DNA from: Phocoenobacter uteri
GTDB lineage: Bacteria; Pseudomonadota; Gammaproteobacteria; Enterobacterales; Pasteurellaceae
Assembly: GCF_900454895.1 (NCBI RefSeq)
Contig: NZ_UGTA01000001.1
Coordinates: 2,046,001-2,110,000 of the forward strand
DNA: 64,000 nt
Reading direction: 5' to 3'
The notes under the pieces: generated by a model
Databases searched by the model: none
What the model saw: only the letters and a program-made list of their open reading frames with translations
What the model was told of the DNA's origin: nothing
Shown here: positions 41,660-50,535 of the stretch, one piece after another
Position numbering within the stretch: position 1 is the stretch's first letter
Layout: the number at the start of each line of letters is the position of its first letter
Made by a program: the position numbers and the translations under genes

Positions 41660-42049
41660 TTAGAAATGAGAGACCACGACATATTTTCTTCTCAGTATAC
41701 CAAGAACAAGGGATAATCCGATAATGAGTAGAAAAATTAAAAAACCAAAATAGAGGATGGGGAATGAAAGCAATAAGTGTTGCAGTTGGAATACCGATTC
41801 CCCATAGCCAATTCGTTTTTTTCACAGAAAACACACAAACAGCAATAAAAAAGACAAGGGATAGCACCATCAGGGCAATTGCATTATCATTCCACTCTTC
41901 TTGTGTAAGTCAATAACTTCCAGCAAACATTAAAAGAATAGAGAGATAAGATGATGATAAATCGCTTATTGATAATGTTATAACTGAAATTATAAGGAAT
42001 ATTACTATTCCAATCGCAAATGCAATACTCAACACAATATACAATACAT
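41660..42049 (-). pseudogene. Decayed gene for a small membrane protein
   Basis: A strong ribosome site AAAGGAGGAAATAA precedes an ATG (42047-42049) that soon hits a stop. One frame over, the reading gives hydrophobic sequence (VLSIAFAIGIVIFLIISVIT). It then meets a TGA at 41910-41912, continues through FFIAVCVFSVKKTNWLWGIG, and shifts frame again near 41757-41766 to end LLIIGLSLVLGILRRKYVVV before a stop at 41660. Three lesions in about 130 codons of membrane-type sequence indicate a pseudogene. The family is not recognised. Confidence 0.7.
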
Positions 42050-42233
42050 TTATTTCCTCCTTTCAAAAATCAAAATTAACGGAGTAATTTTAGTGTAAAA
42101 AAATAACGGTCGCTCAATATTATTTAATCGAAAACAATTAAGATCTAACTGTTATAACTAATTTTAAAGGAGGAGTGTTAGCGGTTAGTTTTTAGATTAA
42201 ATTTACAATAATTTAAGTATTAGGAAATATAAA

Positions 42234-42256
42234 AATCCCCCTGAAATAGGGGGATT
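42234..42256 (-). terminator. yagU terminator
   Basis: AATCCCCC (42234-42241) pairs with GGGGGATT (42249-42256), loop 7 bases. On the minus strand it is followed by TTTTTAT, right after the yagU stop. Confidence 0.85.
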
Positions 42257-42263
42257 ATCATTT

Positions 42264-42881
42264 CTAACGGAAAGCTGAAGATAATGGAACGTCGGCATCA
42301 GGCTCTTTGGTAATGCGGTTGCGTAAATCACGACGGATAATTTCGATTGACCAGAACCAAATTAAATGCCCAACAATTTCTGAAATATGTTCATAAGCAG
42401 GTAATTCCAATAGTGGTGGTGTAAGCCCCATCAATGGGAATGTAATCATATGTACAAATAATTGTGCTAATGCACCCGCAAGTAAACCTTGCCATAATTT
42501 GAAGATTGGGAAACGCTCAACCACAATACAGTAACCTACGGCAAACACGATAGAGAAGATGATGTGTGTTACACCAACAGAATTAAAAGCGTGTCCTGCA
42601 AAGGTATAAACCGCAGAATTTGGGTCAGCAATGCCTAAATAATCGCGTAAGAAAATATATGGAGGGTTTAAGAAATTGCGAGAGCAGTCAATTTGATCCG
42701 CCGCTCTGATTAAGGTTTCAGGCGAACACGCGGCATTGAACATATCCGCAGGGCTTCTTGGTGGTAGTGGATGCTCAGCTCCCCATTTTACGAATGAAGA
42801 AACGATACCTGCAATAAGACCAATAAAAGCAGCCAAACCATAGCGACGACGTGCTGGTGGCGTTTGTTTTAGTAAATTCAT
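42264..42881 (-). CDS. yagU: YagU family (DUF1440) inner-membrane protein
   Basis: A 205-residue inner-membrane protein with four or so hydrophobic spans. Family text includes FIGLIAGIVSSFVKWGAEHP, PLPPRSPADMFNAACSPE and a C-terminal HISEIVGHLIWFWSIEIIRR. E. coli YagU contributes to acid resistance; transport activity is not shown. AAGGAAAAACTT precedes the ATG. It stands between the decayed gene and rsmB, on the opposite strand to the latter. Confidence 0.9.
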   Translation of the reverse strand: MNLLKQTPPARRRYGLAAFIGLIAGIVSSFVKWGAEHPLPPRSPADMFNAACSPETLIRAADQIDCSRNFLNPPYIFLRDYLGIADPNSAVYTFAGHAFNSVGVTHIIFSIVFAVGYCIVVERFPIFKLWQGLLAGALAQLFVHMITFPLMGLTPPLLELPAYEHISEIVGHLIWFWSIEIIRRDLRNRITKEPDADVPLSSAFR

Positions 42882-43116
42882 AAGTTTTTCCTTATTTATA
42901 ATAATTGAGTCTCAGATTATAAAAGTCACTAAATGAAAGTCAATCGCATTTAGGTTAATGAAATGTAAAAGTTTGCGTGTTTTGTATGTGGTCATAATTT
43001 GATATAAATTTGCAAAAAATAATTAAAATCTAACCGCTATAATTCAGCCTCAAAAAATGGTAAAGTTAGCGGTTAATATTTAGAAGAAATTTACAAAAAA
43101 TTTAGATCGAGTTTCA

Positions 43117-44427
43117 ATGAAAAAACTATCATCTCGTGCTGTGGCGGCACAACTTATTTTACAAGTATTGGACAAGGGGCAATCCCTTTCGGCGTTAATG
43201 GTGGAGGTTCAGCCTAAATTAGCGGAAAAAGACGTGCCTTTTGTACAGGAAATTACCTTTGGGGTGTGTCGTGTGTTGCCTCGTTTAGAGTGGATTATCC
43301 GCCTGTTGGTGGCAAAACCCTTGAAAGGTAAAACACGCTTGGTGCATTGCTTGTTATTGGTTGGTTTATATCAAATCCTATATATGCGAGTACCTACTCA
43401 TGCAGCGGTAGGTGAAGTGGTTAAGGCAAGCCAAGAGTTAAAATTACAGAGTTTTAAAGGGCTTATCAATGGTGTGTTACGTCAGTTTTTGCGTGAGCAA
43501 GAAAGTATTTTGGCGAAGGTTGATAAAAACTGGCAGACTAACCACCCTGAGTGGTTTGTCAATAAATTGAAAAAAGCCTATCCGAACTGGCGAGAAATTA
43601 TTGACGCAAATAATGAGCGTCCGCCGATGTGGTTGCGAGTAAACGCTCAGCATTCTACAAGGGACGACTATGCGGTCAGATTAGGGGATAATTTTGCAAA
43701 AAGTTCGCAAGATACCACCGCTTGTTGCGTGCCTGATTGTGCGATTATGCTTAATAACCCTGTGGCGGTGTCAAGTTTACCTGATTTTGAAAACGGCTTT
43801 GTGACGGTGCAAGACGGACATGCTCAATGGTCAGCAAAATTGCTTGAACCACAAAATGAGGAGCTGATTTTAGACGCTTGTGCCGCACCGGGTGGCAAAA
43901 CGACCCATATTTTAGAGCAAGCGCCACAAGCCAAAGTGATAGCCTTAGATATTGAAAAAAATCGTTTGAAACGTGTGAGCGAGAACTTACAACGTTTAAA
44001 CCAAACAGCTGAAATAATTTGTGGCGATGCAAGTCAGCCTGATTTATGGTTAGAAAAAGGCGTGATGTTTGACCGTATTTTATTAGATGTGCCTTGTTCT
44101 GCAACGGGGATTATTCGTCGTCACCCTGATATTAAATGGCTACGCAAAGAGAGTGATATTGCGGAGTTAGTGAAATTACAGGCGAAAATTCTCAATGCGA
44201 TGTGGCAACGTTTAAAGCCAAATGGCACGCTACTTTATGCAACCTGTTCAATTTTACCTGATGAAAATAGTGAACAAATTCAATCGTTTGTAGAAAATAC
44301 TGAGAATGCTAAACTGGTTGAAATGGATTTTAATGGCGAAAAAGTAACGATGAAACAATTTTTTCCGAACGCACAAGGTGGCGATGGTTTCTTTTATGCG
44401 AAGTTAGTAAAAACCGATAGTGAATAA
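43117..44427 (+). CDS. rsmB: 16S rRNA (cytosine967-C5)-methyltransferase
   Basis: Methylates C967 of 16S rRNA using SAM. The N-terminal NusB-like RNA-binding domain covers about residues 1-140 (FVQEITFGVCRVLPRLEWII). The Rossmann methyltransferase domain has motif I DACAAPGGKTTHILE, the TC/PC catalytic motifs DVPCSATGIIRRHPDIKW and YATCSILPDENSEQI. The length of 436 is normal. 27 bases precede trkA, the conserved rsmB-trkA pair. Confidence 0.97.
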   Translation: MKKLSSRAVAAQLILQVLDKGQSLSALMVEVQPKLAEKDVPFVQEITFGVCRVLPRLEWIIRLLVAKPLKGKTRLVHCLLLVGLYQILYMRVPTHAAVGEVVKASQELKLQSFKGLINGVLRQFLREQESILAKVDKNWQTNHPEWFVNKLKKAYPNWREIIDANNERPPMWLRVNAQHSTRDDYAVRLGDNFAKSSQDTTACCVPDCAIMLNNPVAVSSLPDFENGFVTVQDGHAQWSAKLLEPQNEELILDACAAPGGKTTHILEQAPQAKVIALDIEKNRLKRVSENLQRLNQTAEIICGDASQPDLWLEKGVMFDRILLDVPCSATGIIRRHPDIKWLRKESDIAELVKLQAKILNAMWQRLKPNGTLLYATCSILPDENSEQIQSFVENTENAKLVEMDFNGEKVTMKQFFPNAQGGDGFFYAKLVKTDSE

Positions 44428-44454
44428 AAATAGATAATCGAGAAAAGAGCGACT

Positions 44455-45828
44455 ATGAAAATTATAATTTTAGGTGCCGGGCAAGTGGGTTCAAGCCTTG
44501 CGGAAAATCTTGTAAGAGATAATGAAATTACTATTATTGACGATGATGAAACGATGTTAGCTGGCTTGCAGGCTAAACACGATTTACAGGTTATTCAAGG
44601 CAACGGTGCGTCGCCTCGTATTTTACGTGAGGCGGGGGCGAGTGACGCCGATTTATTGGTGGCGGTAACTAATAGCGATGATACCAATATGATTGCGTGT
44701 CAGATTGCTTATACGCTGTTTAAAATTCCGACTAAGCTGGCACGGATTCGTAACCCTGATTATGTGCGTGAACGTGATATTTTGTTTAATAACAAAGTGT
44801 TACCGATTGACCATATTATCGCACCTGAATTATTGATTACCGAGCAAATTTTCCAACTGATTGATTATTCTGGGGCATTACAAATCGCCCATTTTGCGGA
44901 TAATAAAGTGTCGTTAGTCAGCATTAAGGCTTATTACGGTGGTCCTTTGGTTGGCTATCCAATTTCTGCACTGAAAGAGCATTTACCTCATATTGACGCT
45001 CGCATTGTGTGTATTATCCGCCAAGGTCGCACCATTGTGCCACAGGCAACGACTATTATTGAGGCGGACGATGATGTCTTTTTTATGTGTGAAAAAATTC
45101 ATATTAAAGCCATTATGAGCGAGTTGCAACGCCTTGAAAAAGCACCGAAACGCATTATGATTGTGGGTGGTGGCGATATTGCGACTAAGCTTGCAAATTC
45201 ATTGGAAAATCAATGCCGAGTGAAGTTGATTGAAGAAGATCCTGAAAAAGCCGAATTGCTCGCAGAAAAATTATCCAAAACCCTTGTGCTAAATGGTAAA
45301 GCGTCGGATCGTGAGTTGTTATTTGAAGAACATATTGAAAATATTGATCTTTTCTTGGCTCTAACGGAAGACGATGAAACCAATATTATGTCGGCATTGT
45401 TGGCAAAACGAATGGGAGCGAAGAAAACCCTTGTGTTAGTGCAACGTAATGTATATTTAGATTTAATTCAAGGTGGGGCGATTGATTTGGTGATTTCACC
45501 ACAACAAACCACGATTTCAACCTTGCTCACTCACGTACGTCGTGGCGATATTGTGAAAGTGGCTTCCTTAAATCAAGGTATGGTGGAAGGCTTAGAAATT
45601 ATAGCCCACGGCGATGAAGAAACCTCAAAAGTTGTAGGAAGAGAAGTGCAAGAATTAAAATTACCATCAGGCGTCATTGTCGGTGCTATCGTGCGTAATG
45701 ACAAGGTGCTGATTGCACATAAATCAATAAAAATTGAAGCTGAAGATCATTTGATTTTATTCTTAAATGATCAGCGTCAAGTGGAAGAAATTGAAAAACT
45801 GTTCCAACTTAGTGCGACTTTCTTATAA
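44455..45828 (+). CDS. trkA: Trk system potassium uptake protein TrkA
   Basis: The cytoplasmic NAD(H)-binding regulatory subunit that gates TrkH/TrkG potassium channels. The 457 residues form two RCK modules. Each Rossmann core is visible: MKIIILGAGQVGSSLAENL at the N-terminus and RIMIVGGGDIATKLANSLEN near residue 233. Each is followed by a TrkA-C ligand domain. The membrane partner is not in the window. Confidence 0.97.
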   Translation: MKIIILGAGQVGSSLAENLVRDNEITIIDDDETMLAGLQAKHDLQVIQGNGASPRILREAGASDADLLVAVTNSDDTNMIACQIAYTLFKIPTKLARIRNPDYVRERDILFNNKVLPIDHIIAPELLITEQIFQLIDYSGALQIAHFADNKVSLVSIKAYYGGPLVGYPISALKEHLPHIDARIVCIIRQGRTIVPQATTIIEADDDVFFMCEKIHIKAIMSELQRLEKAPKRIMIVGGGDIATKLANSLENQCRVKLIEEDPEKAELLAEKLSKTLVLNGKASDRELLFEEHIENIDLFLALTEDDETNIMSALLAKRMGAKKTLVLVQRNVYLDLIQGGAIDLVISPQQTTISTLLTHVRRGDIVKVASLNQGMVEGLEIIAHGDEETSKVVGREVQELKLPSGVIVGAIVRNDKVLIAHKSIKIEAEDHLILFLNDQRQVEEIEKLFQLSATFL

Positions 45829-45845
45829 AAATAGGTAAAAACTCG

Positions 45846-46538
45846 ATGAAATCTGACCGCTTGGAAATCGTCTTTGCTCGTAATGATGGCTATTTATGGG
45901 GTAAAAATGTGCCAGCGGTTGATTTAACCCTTCATTCTCGTCAAATCCAGAAATGGAAAAGTCGCCAGACAGCCCGTTTTCTTTTAACACAACTCTTTGA
46001 AAAATATCAATTAGATCTCAACTTACTTAATAATATTCAAAAAACGGCAACGGGTCGTCCTTTTGTTGCAGATGAGCGAATAGACTTTAATATTAGCCAT
46101 TCAGGGGATTGGGTCGCGGTTATTTTCAGTTATTCAGAAGGCAAAAAAGCGGTGGGGATTGATATTGAGCACCCTCAAAAAACACGTCGCTATAAAGCCT
46201 TATTAGATTATTATGCGAGCGAGACAGAAAAAACGTATTTATTAAAAGATCCTGCTAAGTTAGTTGAGCATTTTTATCTTAGCTGGTGTTTACGAGAAGC
46301 GATTTTGAAATCGCAAGGCGTGGGTATGGTGAAGTTGCGAGAAGTTTGCCATTCACCGATTCAGAAAGCCATCGCGTGTGAATATTGCCCCACAGGAACA
46401 TTACATTTTTTTAGCCAATTTCCTTTTTATTTGTGTTATTTTTTTGAAGGTTCAGCCGTGCCAGAAATCTCACAATATCATCAAGGAAATTTGCAAAAAA
46501 TAGAAAAAATATTACCGCTTGTTTATCAAGTCAATTAG
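45846..46538 (+). CDS. 4'-phosphopantetheinyl transferase superfamily protein
   Basis: A 230-residue Sfp/AcpT-type enzyme that transfers phosphopantetheine from CoA to carrier proteins. The motifs are FNISHSGDWVAV (about 79-90), VGIDIEHPQ with the Mg ligands Asp and Glu, and WCLREAILKSQGVGM. Length and motifs fit the longer Sfp/AcpT class rather than AcpS. Its carrier protein is not obvious, as no polyketide or peptide synthase is near; it may back up AcpS for fatty-acid ACP. A DNA-uptake core is embedded at the very start of the gene. Eight bases separate it from nudF. Confidence 0.9.
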   Translation: MKSDRLEIVFARNDGYLWGKNVPAVDLTLHSRQIQKWKSRQTARFLLTQLFEKYQLDLNLLNNIQKTATGRPFVADERIDFNISHSGDWVAVIFSYSEGKKAVGIDIEHPQKTRRYKALLDYYASETEKTYLLKDPAKLVEHFYLSWCLREAILKSQGVGMVKLREVCHSPIQKAIACEYCPTGTLHFFSQFPFYLCYFFEGSAVPEISQYHQGNLQKIEKILPLVYQVN

Positions 46539-46546
46539 GAGACATT

Positions 46547-47161
46547 ATGAGTAAAATTTTACAATTTGGTCAAAAAGATATTGAAATCTTACGTGAAGAA
46601 ACGGTTTATAAAGGGCATTTTGAACTCAAAAAAGTGTTCTTTCGTCATAAACTTTATGCGGGTGGAATGAGTGGCGAAGTCTGCCGTGAATTATTGATGA
46701 AAGGGGCGGCTTCGGCGTTAATTGCTTATGATCCTGTAAAAGATAATGTGGTGTTAATTGAACAGGTAAGAATTGGTGCCTATGAGCCTGAAAGTAACAA
46801 ATCTCCGTGGTTATTAGAATTGATTGCTGGAATGATTGATACCGATGAAAATCCCGAAGACGTGGCCATTCGTGAAAGTAAGGAAGAAGCGGGTTTAGAG
46901 ATTGATAATATTCAACACGCCTTAACGGTTTGGGATAGCCCAGGCGGTATGGCAGAGAAATTACATATTTTTCTAGGTTTAGTGGATACCACGAATGTTG
47001 GGGGAATTTACGGATTAGAAGAAGAAAATGAAGATATTTTAGTGCATATTGTTTCACGTGAAACGGCGTATCAATGGGTGGAAGAAGGCAAGATTGATAA
47101 TGTGATTGCCGTGCTTGGATTGCAGTGGTTGCAACTAAATTATACAAAATTTAAGAAATAA
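46547..47161 (+). CDS. nudF: ADP-ribose diphosphatase
   Basis: A Nudix hydrolase that splits ADP-ribose to AMP and ribose-5-phosphate. The Nudix box runs GMIDTDENPEDVAIRESKEE then AGLEI at about residues 104-128. The family N-terminal EEVYKGHF-like strand (EETVYKGHFELKKVFFRHKL) and the PGGMAEKLHIFLG segment match NudF. TTAGGAGACATT precedes the ATG. nudF and cpdA are neighbours in E. coli too. Confidence 0.95.
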   Translation: MSKILQFGQKDIEILREETVYKGHFELKKVFFRHKLYAGGMSGEVCRELLMKGAASALIAYDPVKDNVVLIEQVRIGAYEPESNKSPWLLELIAGMIDTDENPEDVAIRESKEEAGLEIDNIQHALTVWDSPGGMAEKLHIFLGLVDTTNVGGIYGLEEENEDILVHIVSRETAYQWVEEGKIDNVIAVLGLQWLQLNYTKFKK

Positions 47162-47241
47162 ATAGAGTTAGTTCACAAAATTTAATATTTTTTGCTGATT
47201 TTTTTTATGAAATAGGTAAAGTAGTAGTACTTTATTTTTTA

Positions 47242-48078
47242 ATGAAATCAGTAATGGATTATTTTTATCAACCCTTTGCAAAAAATGAGTCTATCCGTAT
47301 TTTACAGATTACGGATACTCATCTGTTTGCAAAAAAAAATGAACAGTTGTTAGGTGTGAATACAACTAATAGCTTTCAGGCTGTGCTGGATGCGATTTTA
47401 GATCGTCAGTTTCGGTTTGATCTTGTATTAGCTACAGGAGATTTGGTACAAGATCACAATGAGCAAGGTTATCATTATTTTGCTGAAATGGTTAAGCCAT
47501 TAGAAAAACCGTTGTTTTGGTTGCAAGGTAATCACGATCAACTTCAAATGGAAAAACCGTTACAACAATATTCACAAATTAAATCACAAAAACATATTTT
47601 AGTTGGAGACAAATGGCAGATTCTTATGCTAGATAGCCAAGTTTTTGGTGTGCCACACGGCAAATTAAGCTCATATCAATTAGATTGGTTAAAAGTAAAA
47701 TTAGCAGAGAATAGTGAACGTTATACTTTAATTGCATTGCACCATAATATTTTGCCGACACATTCTGCGTGGTTGGATCAACATAGCTTACGCAACGTGC
47801 ACGATTTAGCGAAAATTGTGAAACCTTATAATAAGATCAAAGCTATTATTCATGGGCATATTCATCAGGAAATGGATAAGCTTTGGAAAGGTATTCGTAT
47901 TTTATCAACCCCTTCAACGTGCATTCAGTTTAAGCCGCATAGTAATAATTTTGCATTAGACCTTATTCCACAGGGCTGGAGAGAGCTTGTGCTACACCCG
48001 GATGGCTCTATTGATTCAGAAGTTAAGCGTTTAGCAACGAATGAGTTTTTACCTGATTTTAGTGCGGAAGGGTATTAG
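47242..48078 (+). CDS. cpdA: 3',5'-cyclic-AMP phosphodiesterase
   Basis: A class III metallophosphoesterase that lowers cAMP, thereby damping CRP. Metal-binding motifs in order: ILQITDTHLF, LATGDLVQDHN, WLQGNHDQ, LIALHHNILP and IIHGHIHQEM. The 278-residue length is normal. Neither the ATG at 47242 nor the one at 47254 has a clear ribosome site, so the exact start is uncertain. crp itself lies at 29028, and CRP-like sites are frequent in this window. Confidence 0.95.
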   Translation: MKSVMDYFYQPFAKNESIRILQITDTHLFAKKNEQLLGVNTTNSFQAVLDAILDRQFRFDLVLATGDLVQDHNEQGYHYFAEMVKPLEKPLFWLQGNHDQLQMEKPLQQYSQIKSQKHILVGDKWQILMLDSQVFGVPHGKLSSYQLDWLKVKLAENSERYTLIALHHNILPTHSAWLDQHSLRNVHDLAKIVKPYNKIKAIIHGHIHQEMDKLWKGIRILSTPSTCIQFKPHSNNFALDLIPQGWRELVLHPDGSIDSEVKRLATNEFLPDFSAEGY

Positions 48079-48100
48079 ATTATATCTGAGATATAAAAAA

Positions 48101-48124
48101 GGCTTGGGAAATCCCAAGCCTTTT
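48101..48124. terminator. Bidirectional terminator between cpdA and rplS
   Basis: GGCTTGGG (48101-48108), loop AAAT, CCCAAGCC (48113-48120), flanked by AAAAAA and TTTT. It is a textbook shape for both convergent transcripts. Confidence 0.95.
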
Positions 48125-48148
48125 GTTTTCTGCATTATTAAGCAAAAA

Positions 48149-48502
48149 TTATTTTTTACCCAAACGCTCTTTGATACGTGCAGAACGACCACTACGCTCA
48201 CGTAAGTAGTAGATTTTCGCTTGACGTACGTCACCTTTACGTTTAACAGCAATGCTGTCAATTACAGGTGAGTGAGTTTGGAATACACGTTCAACACCTA
48301 CGCCATTTGAGATTTTGCGTAGTGTGAATGCAGAATGCAAGCCACGGTTACGAATTGCAATAACCACGCCTTCGAACGCTTGCAGACGGCTTTTACTACC
48401 TTCTTTAACCCATACCTTAACTTCTAAAGTGTCACCAGGACGGAAGCTTGGTAAGTCTTTCTTTAACTGTTCTTCTTCAATTTGTTTAATGATGTTACTC
48501 AT
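48149..48502 (-). CDS. rplS: 50S ribosomal protein L19
   Basis: A 117-residue protein at the 30S-50S interface. It matches L19 throughout: FRPGDTLEVKVWVKEGSKSR, LQAFEGVVIAIRNRGLHSAF and RVFQTHSPVIDSIAVKRKGD. It is the last gene of rpsP-rimM-trmD-rplS, the conserved order. Confidence 0.99.
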   Translation of the reverse strand: MSNIIKQIEEEQLKKDLPSFRPGDTLEVKVWVKEGSKSRLQAFEGVVIAIRNRGLHSAFTLRKISNGVGVERVFQTHSPVIDSIAVKRKGDVRQAKIYYLRERSGRSARIKERLGKK

Positions 48503-48539
48503 AATAATAAACCTTATATAATTCTAGAAATAACTGAAT

Positions 48540-49292
48540 CTATGTATAACGCTGTTTAATTTTCTTTAACAACGTCGCTTGTTCGTCAGTCAGAGCTAGA
48601 TCGTCTAATAGCTCAGGGCGTCTTAACCACGTTCGTTCAAGGGATTGTTCTAATCGCCATTTACGAATATTCTCGTGATGTCCAGACATCAACACATCGG
48701 GTACGGGTTCACCATCTAGCACTTCAGGGCGAGTATAATGAGGACAATCCAGTAATCCTGTCGCAAAAGAATCTTCTTCTGCAGAGGCTTGTTTGCCCAA
48801 TACACCCGGAACAAATCTTGCAACGGCATCAATTAATGTCATTGCAGGCAGTTCACCCCCTGTTAAAACGTAGTCACCAATCGACCATTCCTCATCAACT
48901 TCTGCTTGAATTAAGCGTTCATCAATGCCTTCATAGCGACCACACACCAAAATCATTTTTTGATTTGTGGCTAAGGTTTTCACACCTTGCTGATCGAGTT
49001 TACGTCCTTGCGGTGAAAGGTAAATGACCTTTACTTCCGCGTTTTCATCTTCTTTTAATGCGGCTTGTTTCGCTGCGTGAATTGCATCTCGCAACGGTTG
49101 CACCATCATTAACATACCCGGTCCACCGCCATAAGGGCGATCATCAACGGTATTATGCTTATCAAAGGTAAAATCACGAGGATTCCAACATTGAATTTGC
49201 AGAAGATTGTGCTTTACGGCTCTTCCTGTTACGCCATATTCCGTAATTGCTTGAAACATTTCAGGAAATAAGCTAATAATTCCTATCCACAT
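48540..49292 (-). CDS. trmD: tRNA (guanine37-N1)-methyltransferase
   Basis: Makes m1G37, which prevents +1 frameshifting. The trefoil-knot SPOUT domain is recognisable as RPYGGGPGMLMMVQPL, LVCGRYEGIDERLI and SIGDYVLTGGELPAMTLID. The 250-residue length is normal. The C-terminal helical domain ends LRRPELLDDLALTDEQ. It is in the conserved operon between rimM and rplS. Confidence 0.99.
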   Translation of the reverse strand: MWIGIISLFPEMFQAITEYGVTGRAVKHNLLQIQCWNPRDFTFDKHNTVDDRPYGGGPGMLMMVQPLRDAIHAAKQAALKEDENAEVKVIYLSPQGRKLDQQGVKTLATNQKMILVCGRYEGIDERLIQAEVDEEWSIGDYVLTGGELPAMTLIDAVARFVPGVLGKQASAEEDSFATGLLDCPHYTRPEVLDGEPVPDVLMSGHHENIRKWRLEQSLERTWLRRPELLDDLALTDEQATLLKKIKQRYT

Positions 49293-49329
49293 AAGAAGCT
49301 CTTTTGATTACGGTTATGCATACCTGAGG

Positions 49330-49857
49330 TTAGAAACCTGCGTCCCATTCCACTTCAATAATTTTAGTGGTGAGATCGACTCTTTTAACTACTTGTTCGT
49401 ATAAAAACGGAATTAACCGTTCTTGCTTTCCGAAAGCATCTTTACTTTTTGCTTTAACGACTAAAACATCATTTGAACCTGTTTCCATAATTTCAGTCAC
49501 TGTACCCATTTGGTAGTTATCCGTATTAACGACTTCACAACCAATTAAATCGTGCCAATAAAAATCATCTTCCTCTAATTGAGGGAAGACACTTAAATCT
49601 ACACCGATTTCTGCATTTGTCAGTAACTGAGCAGATTCACGCTCATCTGTGCCTTTTAATTTTACAATTAAATCATTTTTATGATAACGCCAGCTTTCAA
49701 GTTCGACTGGTTTCCATTGATCTTTAGATTTTAAAAACCAAGGTTGATAGTCAAAAATACTTTCTTGTTGTTCTGTCGATGAATAAAGGCGTAACCAGCC
49801 ACGGATGCCATAGGTTGATCCTAATTTCCCCACTACTGTAATATTTTGTTCGCTCAT
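49330..49857 (-). CDS. rimM: Ribosome maturation factor RimM
   Basis: Assists maturation of the 30S head by binding S19. The N-terminal RimM domain has VVGKLGSTYGIRGWLRLYSS, and the C-terminal PRC-barrel has DFYWHDLIGCEVVN and ERLIPFLYEQVVKRVDL. The ATG at 49857 gives 175 residues and has AGGTGG five bases upstream. A GTG nine bases earlier (49866) overlaps that ribosome site and is less likely. Confidence 0.97.
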   Translation of the reverse strand: MSEQNITVVGKLGSTYGIRGWLRLYSSTEQQESIFDYQPWFLKSKDQWKPVELESWRYHKNDLIVKLKGTDERESAQLLTNAEIGVDLSVFPQLEEDDFYWHDLIGCEVVNTDNYQMGTVTEIMETGSNDVLVVKAKSKDAFGKQERLIPFLYEQVVKRVDLTTKIIEVEWDAGF

Positions 49858-49887
49858 ATTATCCACCTACATTATTTAAATTGTGAA

Positions 49888-50136
49888 TTAAGCGTCTTTA
49901 CGCGCTTCTTTCACTAAAGTTGCTACACGAGTAGAAAGTGAAGCACCTTTAGCAACCCACGCATCAACACCTTCAAGGTTCACGCGTAAACGCTCTGCTT
50001 GACCTGCTGCCATTGGGTTGAAAAATCCTAAACGCTCGATGAAACGACCGTCACGTGCACAACGGCTGTCCGCTGCAACGATTTGATAAAATGGGCGTTT
50101 TTTAGAACCGCCACGAGATAAACGAATGGTTACCAT
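49888..50136 (-). CDS. rpsP: 30S ribosomal protein S16
   Basis: An 82-residue small-subunit protein: MVTIRLSRGGSKKRPFYQIV and RDGRFIERLGFFNPMA are diagnostic. It is the first gene of the rpsP-rimM-trmD-rplS operon. AGAGGAAGGTT lies before the ATG. The promoter should lie in 50137-50300. Confidence 0.99.
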   Translation of the reverse strand: MVTIRLSRGGSKKRPFYQIVAADSRCARDGRFIERLGFFNPMAAGQAERLRVNLEGVDAWVAKGASLSTRVATLVKEARKDA

Positions 50137-50535
50137 AACCTTCCTCTAAATAATTGATAGTAAAAAGAAACCCTCGTTCGAGGTGAGGGCGTGTATTTTG
50201 CTTGTCTAAAAAATAGAAAACAAGCGGTGAGATTATAATGATTTTTTGCAAAAAAGCAAGGGTGATATAAATGTTGAACTTTTTTACATAAAGATATATA
50301 AATTTTAACGTAATTTACAAAAATAATGCATTAACGAACAAAAATAGAGTGTAAATTAGTCTTATCAATCATTTTTATGCGTAAAATAAGCGACATCAAT
50401 CACATTTTTAAAAAATATACGCGATCGAGATCACATTTTTAACAAAAATTGATTGTGATTAACATCAGAATTTCTACAATGTGAAACTGTTGTGCTATGA
50501 GCCAATATCAATAATATGCCATCAGGAGAAATTCA
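50137..50535. promoter_or_regulatory. Divergent control region of rpsP and glpQ (399 bases)
   Basis: On the rpsP side there is one uptake core (ACAAGCGGT, near 50220). On the glpQ side a CRP-like site CGCGA-TCGAGA-TCACA (50420-50435) precedes a -35 TTGTGA (50453-50458) and a -10 TACAAT (50475-50480) with 16-base spacing. The CRP centre is thus about 60 bases upstream of the start point, a class I position. No gene is seen in the gap. Confidence 0.6.

Noticed and set aside
46626..47147. 173-codon open frame antisense to nudF
   Set aside because: The plus strand here is a well-matched Nudix hydrolase. The antisense frame has no start context, no recognisable domain and a composition typical of a shadow.
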